This document shows, in pieces, positions 54,883 through 64,000 of a stretch of 64,000 nt of DNA. Both the position numbers and the translations under genes were made by a program. The notes beneath the pieces were generated by a model, which was not told where the DNA came from, did no database searches, and was given only the letters and a program-made list of their open reading frames with translations. Location of the stretch: NCBI GenBank assembly GCA_039654915.1, contig CM077599.1:84040001-84104000 (forward strand), written 5' to 3'. This stretch comes from Aquilaria yunnanensis (taxonomy: Eukaryota > Streptophyta > Magnoliopsida > Malvales > Thymelaeaceae). Positions within the stretch are counted from its first letter, which is position 1. The number at the start of each line of letters is the position of its first letter.

Positions 54883-57800
54883 TGTTGACACCCAATTTCG
54901 TCCGGGTGTTTTAAAATTTTAAAAAAATTTTATTAAAAAAAAATTATTAATTTTAAAAAAAAATATTACTATTAAAAAAAAATTAATTAGTTTAAAATAC
55001 ATTCTTGTTTTGTGAAAATTTGATTTAAAATGATATATGTGTGAATATGTGTATGTTTGAAATAAAATAAAATTTCAAGAAAAAAATGGCAAAATTTAAA
55101 AGTTTGAGGTAAAAATGACAACATTAAGAAGTTTCGGGAAAAATTGACAAATTCTGAAAGTTCCAGGAGCATTTGGTAGTTTGTCACATAAAATTTTGGC
55201 CCTGCCGACGTTTCTAGCGCAAATTGACAGAAAACGACAAAATTGTCAAAATCAGAAGCTTCAGGAACTTATACAGAGCCTGAGAGATGTAAAGGACTAA
55301 AATTGTCATTTTACCAATTTAAAAGATAAGTTTGAAATTTTTTATTAATTTATCCATCAACAGTTCAGCCAAACTTCCTCTATAAATAGCCCCCCAAATT
55401 TTGTGCTGAACACAGAAAAAAATAGAAAGAAAACTTAGAGCTCCGTTTCAAAAAAAAATAAAATTACAGCCTTATTCCCTAGATTATCCTTCCTCTGCCC
55501 AGAAAGTCTCAAAAATTCGTTTTCTTACGATTCGACCATCTTCTTCGTTTGTTTTCTTTTCTTCCGTTTCACATCTCTCTCTCTTTCCTGCACGCTGCCT
55601 GACCGCCACCTTCCCCCGCCGTCGTCCTGCCGTCCGGCCGCCGCCGCCGCCTCTACCGCCGTCGTCCGCGCCTCCCCTCCGCCGTGACTTTTTTCTTTTT
55701 CCTTCCCTTTCCGGCCGTCGTCCCGCATCGCCGTGCTGCCGTCACGCCGCCGCCGCTCCCCCGCCGTCGCCTCGCCGTCCACGCCCCCCGCCGTCGCCCC
55801 CTTCCAGCCCACGCCGCCGCCACCTGCTCTTCCTTCCTCCCTCCTCCTTCCCTGCTCCCTTCCCTGTGCGCGCGAAGTCACGTTTCTTAACAGGAAATTC
55901 AAAAAATTAAATTTAAAAGGGTAAACTCCTATTTAATCCTTCATCTTTTCAATTTCTTTCACTTTGGTCACTAACTTTTTATTTTGTTCTTGCAGAATTA
56001 ATTACTAACGCTTTTAATTTTTACTTGTTTGTTTACTATTTGTTTATTACTAACCCTTTCTTTATTGTTGTTGTTAACAACTAACTTTACTAACAACTAA
56101 CTTTTATTATTATTGTTATCACTAACTTTTATTTTTGTTATACTAACAATTAATTGTGCTAACCACTAACTTTCATTATTATTGTTATCACTAACCATTT
56201 AATTTTTGTTATACTAACAATTAATTGTGCTAACCACTAACTTTCATTATTATTGTTATCACTAACCATTTAATTTTTCTTATACTAACAATTAACTGTG
56301 CTAACCACTAACTTTCATTATTATTGTTATCACTAACCATTTAATTTTTGCTATACTAACAATTAACTGTACTGACCGCTGACTTTTATTATTATGGACT
56401 AATCATTTATTCCGCTTACTTATTAGGACTAATCAAGAATCCAATTTTTACAAAGCCCCCATCCTTTATTATTTGGAACATATTTTTATCAAAAGTTAAC
56501 CTTTATTTCCTTTTATTAAAAACATAATTAAATAATTCCAAAAATACAAATCAATTTTTTTTAAACACATCTTTAAAGTAATGATATTTAAAATTTAAAA
56601 AAATTCAAGAAAAATTATGATTTTATTAATAATTAATTAAATAAAATTTAATAAAAATTAAATTCCATGACCAAATGATCCGTCAGGATCCATGGCTTGG
56701 AAAATATTTTAAATAAAGTATATAAATCATTTTTTTAAATAAAGTATATGAATAAATTTTCCTTTTATTATTAAAAAAATAAAAAAAAACTTTGGGATAA
56801 TATTTTACTTATGTTTTTTTATCCAGTAATATTTTACTTATTTCTCTTAAAATAATAAAAGGATATAACTTTTTGTTTCCTTTATTAAACAAAATAAAAA
56901 TTTTACCCAAATAATTTCAAATAAAGGTAATAAAAAAAATTAAATTTTTTCTTAAATATTTTAGACTTATAAATTACATAATTACTTTAAGATCTTTTAT
57001 CAAGAATAAAAAAAAAAATTTATGAATATCAAGACTTTTCTTTCACTTAGATTTTTTTTAAATATATAACTCTTTGTTTTCTTTAGTAAATAAAATTTCA
57101 TTAAATAATTAAATAACTACTTTTTGGCTAACCTTTTACCAAATAAAATGAATAAAAGAAATATTAAGATTTTTCTTTTATTTTTGAAATATACATATAA
57201 ATTTTTATTTTCTTTATTAAATGATCACCTTTGATTAATCTTTTCTTAAAAAAATAAAATAAATAAAATATTAAGACTTTACTTTTATTTTTAAAATATA
57301 CATCTTTAGTTTTCTTCATTAAATAAATAAAACCTTGATTAAATAATTTCTTTTTGGCTTAACTTTTATCAAATAAAAAGAATAAAAAAAGAATAAAAGA
57401 ATAATAAAATACTTTATAATTTTTAAAATTATTAAAAATTCAAAATTTTCATAATACTAATAATTAATAATTATATAACTAACAATTAATTAAAGTAATT
57501 TCCATATCCGGATGATCCGGCAGGATCTACGGTTTGGAAAATATTAACTTTTTTTTAACTAAATAAATTAAATAAATATAAAAGATAAAAATCCATATTT
57601 ACAATATGGATAAAATTCTTTAAAATTTCGTCAAATTCCGTGTCCGGGTGACTCGGCAGAGTCCATGGTTCGGAATCAAATCTTCCGTGTCCAAATGACT
57701 CGGCAGAGTCCATGGTTCGGAAGTATAAAATTCTATACAAATTAACTTAAAAATCCACATTTCGACTAATTCAGTTAAAATTTCTAAATTAACTGAAAAT

Positions 57801-57983
57801 TATTTAAAAGCAAAGTAAAACAAAATTAAAATCAACTAAGGTGCCAATTTTGGGCGCTATAACAATATTGTTTTAGCGTAACCGTACTCCCGATCCCCGA
57901 ACTCTCGCAGACCAATTTTAAGGTGACCAATCGACCTAAGAAAACTGATTGGTGGCGACTCCAGAAAACCCGACGTTGCCACA
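54883..57983 (+). mobile_element. Solo LTR of a Tat-like gypsy element, 3101 bp
   Basis: Runs TGTTGACACCC...GTTGCCACA with a perfect 5-bp duplication GGGTG (54878-54882, 57984-57988). The TGTTGACACC-AATTT start and the GGTGGCGACTCC-AAAACCC end are typical of Tat/Ogre-group gypsy LTRs. The C+G-rich block 55550-55870 is likely leader sequence rather than a gene. It contains a minisatellite and a recurrent 40-bp motif. Confidence 0.85.
56090..56390 (+). repeat. Minisatellite in the solo LTR
   Basis: About four copies of a 70-71-bp unit (TACTAACAATTAA at 56141, 56212, 56282 and 56353; CACTAACTTTCATTATTATTG between them), with a few substitutions per unit. Confidence 0.75.
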
Positions 57984-57988
57984 GGGTG

Positions 57989-60118
57989 TTTCCAAGATCT
58001 TAGGATAATCAGGATTTAGTAATCCTGCTCTTAGTTGCAAATGGCTAAGCTAATACTTGCGTTGTTTAAAAATTTATACTAGTTGATTATCTTATGACAT
58101 AAATCCATGCATACTTAACTTCGGCATTTGGAGAGAATTAATAAAAGTAATAAATAAAACACTTCAAAATAGTTTCCATGGTATTCATAAAACACTTGAA
58201 ACATATACCGAAGTCATACAAACATGTTTATTTAAACTGCAAGTATTAACTTATGTACACATAATACTTAACTTATATACATCCATAAGCAACCATAATG
58301 CATATACAGATATATACACTAAGTAGGTCCATACACACTAGTCAAACTAAAGACATTTCCTTAGTACCTAAGTACCAATATGTACAAAGTCTGAGACTAT
58401 CAAAATAACTTCCACCTGAGCACAGAAGCTCCAAAACTGAGAGGTCTAACTGCTCCTTGTGCACTTTGCCTATATCTGTCAAGGCTATTTTAAACACTTA
58501 GTTAGTACATTAACATTACTAGCAAAAACTTAGAATCATTAAAAATTCATGTACTTTAAATACCTGCACCAAAACCTTGCTTAACAACCCTTCAGTGGGT
58601 GTTAGGCTTCCCACTATTAGTATCTGTACAATGTGATACTTAAAGAAATGAGAATTATAAATTCTCAATAAGGAATTAAATACCTGCAAAATAAACTTTA
58701 GGACCCAGCATATATAATATATATACACATCTTAACGTGAGCTCAAAACATTATAAGGTCTTGACTAATAGCCACTAGTACGGGTTCTATGGCGGGGAAC
58801 CCATCCTCAACCTAGTCCTTCTTATAAGAGCTTAACTCTTGTCTTAGCAAGCTTAGCCCGCCATTACTTACCCTTACACACTGTACAGGAGTTCTTAAAC
58901 TTGGTGGCTCATTTTTACCAAGCTTGGCTAGGGTACTCTTAAGCATCAAAGTGCATCTTAAATACTTATTACCCTATATACTTATTTACGGGCTATTTGA
59001 TTACTTAGTCTTTAAGCCATTTCTTGTCCACCCCTTACTTCCTTAATTAGTGCATTGTGAAATTCATAATGCATCAATTTAAACTTGAACTTAAAATCCC
59101 TTACCTTGAATAATTAATGCAACCAAACACTAGCTTCAGTGTCCTTATGGTCTCGGTTTTGTATTCTTGTTTGTACCTTTATAGTAGCTTGAGTATTTCT
59201 CTTTTAATTGATCATTTAGCTACATAAATAAACCATAATTAGGACAATATTACAATATTCCTTATGGTTTAAGTGGTTAGGAATAACCCTCTCAATGGAT
59301 TCCAATTAACTGGTCTTTTACTCAACACACATATAAAACGTTCATCGGTCCTCTTTAATTTCTTATTTCTTGCTCAAAAATTTTTGATTTAAACACAATA
59401 AATTTTAAATTAATCAACCTATAAAACCTGGAATTAATCAAGGACAAGAAATAACTAAATTAGCTTTTACCTTGAATCAAACGAGATTTGGGTTCCTTCC
59501 TACTTAAGCTTGATTCCTAAGCTTTTCTTGTTGTTTTTCCCTTAATAAACCAAGAAGAACTAGCTTCAATTCAGTGATTCCAGTAGCTACAGAACCGTAT
59601 GAAGCTCAAAAATAGGGGAAGAACAAAACAACACTTACTTGAACAAGTAACTTGAAAATCAAGCTTAGGATGCTTCCATACTTGATTTTTCTTCAAAAAC
59701 TTGCTTAATTGTGCTTGATTTTGATGGATTGGAGCTTGGATTTGGTTTAGCAATGGAGTTTTGAAAGGGAGAGAGTGCTCTCGGTTGGTCTGGAGCTGGA
59801 GGAAGAAGATGGCCGAGCAAAATAATGGGAAGTCAACTTATGTAGGCTTAAATGGCACATGCCACGCACTTGGTCCCTTCTTTGTACACAATAGTACGTT
59901 GGAGACTTATCTAGGACCGAACAAAAAAAGTAGGGCCAAAACCGAAATTATTCTGCGCCTGAATCCTTCTTCACCTTAATTACACATCCAATCCCAACTT
60001 TGATAAAGGTGCAATTTATTTCTGATACTTCTGAGGGTTACATATAAACCATTTACAACCAATCTAATCAATTCACAACTTCACAATGGTAGAGTGGGAA
60101 TCATGAAAAATTGTAACA
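57989..60118 (-). mobile_element. LTR-related sequence in minus orientation
   Basis: On the minus strand it begins TGTTACAATTTTTC at 60118 and follows the same order of features as the 47118-51033 LTR: a gene-like leader with CTCGGCC (about 59810), a GGTAAGGGATTTTAAG segment (about 59100), then GCAGGTATTT segments. The left end and target duplication were not found. No coding domain is visible. Confidence 0.45.
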
Positions 60119-60785
60119 CTTTAAATTCAATATTTTTCCATCCTCTACCCAACCGTGAAATAAAAATGGGTCACTATATGAAATGACTAAACTGCCCTTC
60201 TTGGTCTGGTTTCCTTAAATGGCCAATTTTGTCCTCTACTATACTTTATTAAACCGAGAATTGGTTTGCATTAAATATTCTAAGTATATTAAATTATAAA
60301 AATAACTAACGTTATCTCAGTAATTATGATTTGAATTTTTGGAGAGCCTTTATACTTGGTGTCATATCACGTTGGTTTTAGGTCTAGAACTCAAGAGAGC
60401 TAAGTTAAGCTCAAGTTGTGCTTGTGCTTTGTTCTTACTTTATGGCTGAATTGAGGTAAGGGTTCAAGTTAATTTAGCTCAAATAATGCATATAAATGTA
60501 GTATTACATGTGGGAATGGAGTATAAACAAGAACTGTGTGAATTGGTTTTTAGGATTAAGAGGTTGGGCAAGTTTTGTACAAGTTCGCATCTAATTGCAC
60601 AATGCTGAAAAAGTGTTGGCAATGCATATTAGCAACGCAAATTGGTGACGCATAACTAGTGATTTTCCAGGAAGCCCGAGTATTTATGCTGTTGGCAACG
60701 CGTCACTGAAGGCGTCGTCAAGGCACAAGTCCCTCAAGCTCGAGATATCTTAAGAATGTCCCAATCTTTTGGTTATCATCTCTAG
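60119..60785 (+). mobile_element. Partial LTR-like sequence before the CACTA element
   Basis: Plus-strand text resembling the middle of the same LTR superfamily (GAATTGAGGTAAGGGTTCAAG at about 60451, then GCATATTAGCAACGC). It is cut at 60786 by the CACTA terminus. No gene. Confidence 0.4.
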
Positions 60786-61014
60786 CACTACTAAAAGTTA
60801 GGACTTTACCAACTGTCAGTTACCAACGTGCAGCAGTTGGTAACCTGAATTTACCAACTGTTGCACGTTGGTAAATGGCAGTTGGTATTCAATACGTTGG
60901 AAAATTATTTACCAACGCGCAATCAATAACACGTTGGAAAATTCCAACGCATATACGTTGGTAAAATTCACGTTGGTAATTTACCAACGGTCATGCACCA
61001 GGCTTGGTTTCCAT

Positions 61015-61290
61015 CGCGTAGTGGTAAGTTACCTACTGCTGAGCAGTTGGTAAGTTACCAACGGCTCAACAGTTGGTAAGTTACCTACTGCTGAGCAGTT
61101 GGTAAGTTACCTACTGCTGAGCAGTTGGTAACTTACCAACTGCTCAGCAGTAGGTAACTTACCAACTGCTCAGCCGTTGGTAACTTACCAACTGCTGAGC
61201 AGTAGGTAACTTACCTATGGCTCAGCAGTTGGTAACTTACCAACGGCTGAGCAGTTGGTAACTTACCTACTGCTGGCAGTTGGTAGGTAA
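61015..61290. repeat. Palindromic subterminal repeats of the CACTA element
   Basis: About ten tandem units of 26 bp are built from GTTGGTAA-G/C-TTACC and CTGCTGAGCAG. Each unit is palindromic except for one central base. The central base is G in the left units and C in the right ones, as if half the array had been inverted. Such subterminal repeats are the binding sites of the element's DNA-binding protein in En/Spm. Confidence 0.85.
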
Positions 61291-61706
61291 CTTACCAACT
61301 GGTGGCAGTTGGTAATTTGGCAGTTGGTAATTACCAACTTACGTCAGTTGGTAAGGTAGTGGTTATGAGGCCGTTGATAATTACCAACACGCGCAAGTTG
61401 GTAAGGTCCCCGTTTCCACGTTCGTACTATACATTAAACGGTCCAGGGTTCGGTTTTATCGTATTTTTCACAGTTTGAATACGTATTTTTCGCATTACAC
61501 AGGTATGCAAACGTAATTAAAATAAAATATTCTCAAATACGGCATAATTAAAACAACAACATATATGTCTGCAAGAAAGCATTCAACATTCAACGGACAA
61601 CACATAAGTTTTTTCAACTGAGTCTTAACTACGTCTAAAAATTATTATGTAAGGTCTCTAACACAAGAACTGGTGAATTACGCTGACCTGTTGTTGTAAA
61701 CGCCCA

Positions 61707-63456
61707 TCATGGAGTCCCGACTATCTCCTCATCATCCGAGTCCGAGTCATCAGGATACTGTGGAACTGGTTGACCCGGCGGGCACGGAAGGTTTAGTGAA
61801 CGACAGATCATCTCCAACTGAGCCCGATTTGCCTCCAATGCGGCTCTCTGAGCCTCCATCTCTGCTCTCTGTCTCCTCTTAATTCTCTCGAGCTTTCTCT
61901 CGTACTGCGCATCCCTTCGCGCATTCTCCTCTGCCATCATCTTCTGTACTTGCTCGTTGAATTGCGGTGTCTGCGTGATGTCGATCGGCGGGATGGCACC
62001 TGGCTGTCGGCGTCCCGGTATAGCACACTGCTCAGATCCTAATCCAAATACACGGCCTCTTCTTCTACCGCCAGATGCAGTACTAATGATTGCTAGTTCA
62101 TCAATTGCCTCTATTCCATCCTCTTGTTGTGTTTGCCTCAATCTCCGCACTGATACGAGTCTACAGAAACATAATAAAATACATTTGAGTGTGTCATTAT
62201 ATGTTAAACAATGTAAGTTTCTTATCAATAATATGTGAACAAACAGTTATTATACTTACAACAACTTCTTCACAGCGCTTACTAACATATTTCCCATTCT
62301 TCATTTTATGTGTTGCTTGAAGGACTTTAAACAAGCCAGGGTCCTTCTTCTCAGGATCTCTCTCTCTCTAATTGAATGAAACATAACATTAATATGTTAT
62401 TTAATTTCATTAGTATCTTAAATAATGACTGAAAGAACATTACTGAGATACATACCATTTACTCTCGATGTGCAGACATAGAGATAGATCCCCCTGCATA
62501 TGTCGCGCTGCAAGAGCCAGACTGTGAATCCTCGTCAGTCATTGTTGCTTGCATTGCCTTGAACCTAGCGGACTTCTGTTTGAACTCCGGACTCGCCCAA
62601 TCTGCCTCCATTTCCGCATATGCAGCATCTGACATAAAGTTTGCCTTCACTCGACGTTTAACAGGATCTTTCACCTGGCGAATTTCTGACATCATGCTTC
62701 TGTAATGCTGTGCTCCCAAGATATTCCACACCCAATACACCTCATTATGGTGTTTCGAATCCCACTCACAGCTCCTCTGTACAGGTTCATATGTTTAAAG
62801 TATTAGCATGGACAAAAACAATTCTTACTCTTATAACATTATTACATCATTATCATAGTAATATTATTGTTCATACCTCAAAAACACGCCACCATTGCTG
62901 CAGGTCTGATCGAGAGACGGATGACCAATCAGAATATGGTTTGAAATGTGTGGTGAAACATGGTGTCACTAACCGTGTCGCCGCAGCTGGAATGAATCTG
63001 CGACGTTCAAATTGTTAGTTACTGACTTCTTGATAATTCCATGTAAAGTAATTACTCTTACTAATATTAATACGTGTGTCTGGTATTTATTACTTACGTG
63101 TTCCCATGTGGGGATATCCTCATCCGGGATCGGCCTGCTGTCTGTGACATTGATGATGGGATGTCATCATCTGAGGGATGAGTCGTCACTATAGGGTGCC
63201 TCACGTGGCGCGCAGCATATCCATGTCCAGATGGCATGCCTGCACCGCCGTCAGATCGGTGGTCATGTGCGGGGACGTGGGTCGCTAGCACTGTTGTCCC
63301 CTGCGTCTCTACACCGACATCCTCCTCCGCCCGGGATAAAGAACCCATCCGATGTCGTTCATTAAGTATTGGCTCCATCACCTCCTTAAACTGCGCAAAT
63401 GGTCCTTCCCCAGGTCGGTGTTTATAGGTGTTATCCCCTTTACGAGGCATCTGCAT
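61707..63456 (-). CDS. CACTA-associated Ptta/TNP1-like protein
   Basis: Inferred minus-strand exons: 63456-63098, 62997-62877, 62776-62463, about 62365-62260, and 62160-61707. Good GTAAGT or GTATG donors end the first, second and fourth. The product has a basic N-terminus (MPRKGDN), then TFIPAAATRLVTPCF, QQWWRVFE, YWVWNILG and a PEKKDPGLFKV segment, a GRVFGLGSEQ motif, and a Glu/Arg-rich coiled coil (about 61950-61800) before an acidic tail. This is the pattern of plant transposase family 24 (Ptta/En/Spm), which accompanies TNP2 and probably binds the subterminal repeats. The last exon does not join in phase with the fourth, so the splice is misplaced or the gene carries a frameshift. Confidence 0.7.
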
Positions 63457-63604
63457 TTATTATTAGCTAAGTAGGTAAATTAAACATAACATATATTGAC
63501 TGACACATATATTGGAGTAATAGGGGTACATAAATTTACCAAATGTTTTCTACACAATAATTTGAAATGACAGGTTATCAGTATTCAGAGTACATGTTAT
63601 CTAA

Positions 63605-64000
63605 TTATTCATTCGACCCACTACTGTCATTCTCGTCAAACTCTTCAGACTCGTCAGTGTCACTGTCATCGGATATAAACTCCTCCTCATCCTCTGTCTC
63701 ACCATTAGATCCTCCATCCTCAAGTACATCTTCTTCAATATCATCACCGACACCCGGGTCAGCTAACTCCTCAATTGGGTCATCTTCAATTCTTTGACAA
63801 TTGACGGATCCACTGTCTTGATACACATCATCCTTGTCCAGAATTGCATACTGTATTATCCATCGAGGTTTTATCTTCATAACAGCTGACCACCCGTTCC
63901 TTTCACGTGACTTACTCGGATATTGTGTATAGTAAACTTGGTCAGCCTGTGATGCTAGAATGAAAGGATCAAACTTCTGATACCTGCGGCTATTCCTTAT
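63605..64000 (-). CDS. C-terminus of TNP2-type CACTA transposase (partial)
   Basis: The frame is open from the window edge (64000) to the stop at 63605. It carries the DUF4216-like signature ADQVYYTQYPSK, then WSAVMKIKPR, followed by a strongly acidic tail of Asp, Glu and Ser. DUF4216 lies in the C-terminal part of TNP2-type transposases of plant CACTA elements. The catalytic region must lie beyond the window. An internal Met at 63880 is not a true start, because the frame continues upstream without a stop. The neighbouring minus-strand gene starts 148 bp downstream. Confidence 0.8.
   Translation of the reverse strand: MRNSRRYQKFDPFILASQADQVYYTQYPSKSRERNGWSAVMKIKPRWIIQYAILDKDDVYQDSGSVNCQRIEDDPIEELADPGVGDDIEEDVLEDGGSNGETEDEEEFISDDSDTDESEEFDENDSSGSNE

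Larger units (their letters stand above)
60786..64000 (-). mobile_element. CACTA (En/Spm) transposon, one end
   Basis: CACTACTAAAAG at 60786 is a CACTA terminal inverted repeat. TAG (60783-60785) is the likely target duplication, but its partner lies outside. Subterminal repeats follow, then two genes on the minus strand: a Ptta/TNP1-like gene and the C-terminus of a TNP2-type transposase. The terminus seen is therefore the 3' end of the element. The other end lies beyond the window. Confidence 0.85.

Noticed and set aside
55525..55924. Arg/Gly-rich or Pro-rich proteins
   Set aside because: Produced by a C/G-rich repeat-like block of a solo LTR; equally open on both strands.
61957..63018. 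Plus-strand frames in the CACTA element
   Set aside because: Antisense shadows of the minus-strand TNP1-like exons, whose splice sites and motifs are consistent.

Overview
This window is nuclear DNA of a flowering plant, most likely a eudicot; the species cannot be named from sequence alone. It is AT-rich with spliceosomal introns. Its only host genes are cysteine-rich receptor-like kinases (CRKs: signal peptide, two DUF26/Gnk2 domains, one membrane segment, cytoplasmic Ser/Thr kinase). Almost everything else is transposon-derived.

Layout. (1) 1-4135 is a head-to-tail array of a miniature LTR retrotransposon (TRIM): 165-bp LTRs alternate with 200-bp internal regions that carry a primer binding site and a polypurine tract. 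One internal region instead holds a truncated Ty3/gypsy gag gene. (2) About 4290-11024 and 12600-20029 are two direct copies of an AT-rich non-coding segment. Each copy was later hit at a different place by the same 3.3-kb solo LTR, in opposite orientations, and each copy preserves the other's empty target site. A Helitron-like 3' end sits at the edge of the first copy. (3) 20426-46384 is the CRK cluster. CRK1 is a pseudogene lacking most of its second DUF26 domain. CRK2 and CRK3 are intact genes of 659 and 662 aa. Broken CRK pieces lie at 28350, 39393 and 53797. The cluster is invaded by a structurally complete young Ty1/copia element (23005-27523), a solo LTR (33645-35029), a MULE with 9-bp target duplications in the CRK3 upstream region (39896-40936) and a solo LTR inside CRK3 intron 2 (42266-44712). 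(4) 46600-60785 is a nest of insertions. A decayed copia element is split by a 3.9-kb solo LTR, which holds a CACTA element, which holds a hAT-like MITE. A second series of LTRs follows. (5) 60786-64000 is one end of a CACTA (En/Spm) transposon: terminal CACTACTAAAA, palindromic subterminal repeats, a TNP1/Ptta-like gene and the C-terminus of a TNP2-type transposase running off the window.

How the parts work together. CRK2 and CRK3 are tandem duplicates with the same seven-exon structure, conserved intron phases, a shared GC-AG third intron and a shared upstream block with a W-box core. By family knowledge they encode plasma-membrane receptors of stress and defence signalling. The transposons supply the structural turnover: gene truncation, promoter insertion, intron expansion and nested decay. 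The most unusual item is the tandem TRIM array with an embedded gag gene, followed by the palindromic CACTA subterminal repeats, the MULE in the CRK3 promoter and the conserved GC-AG intron.
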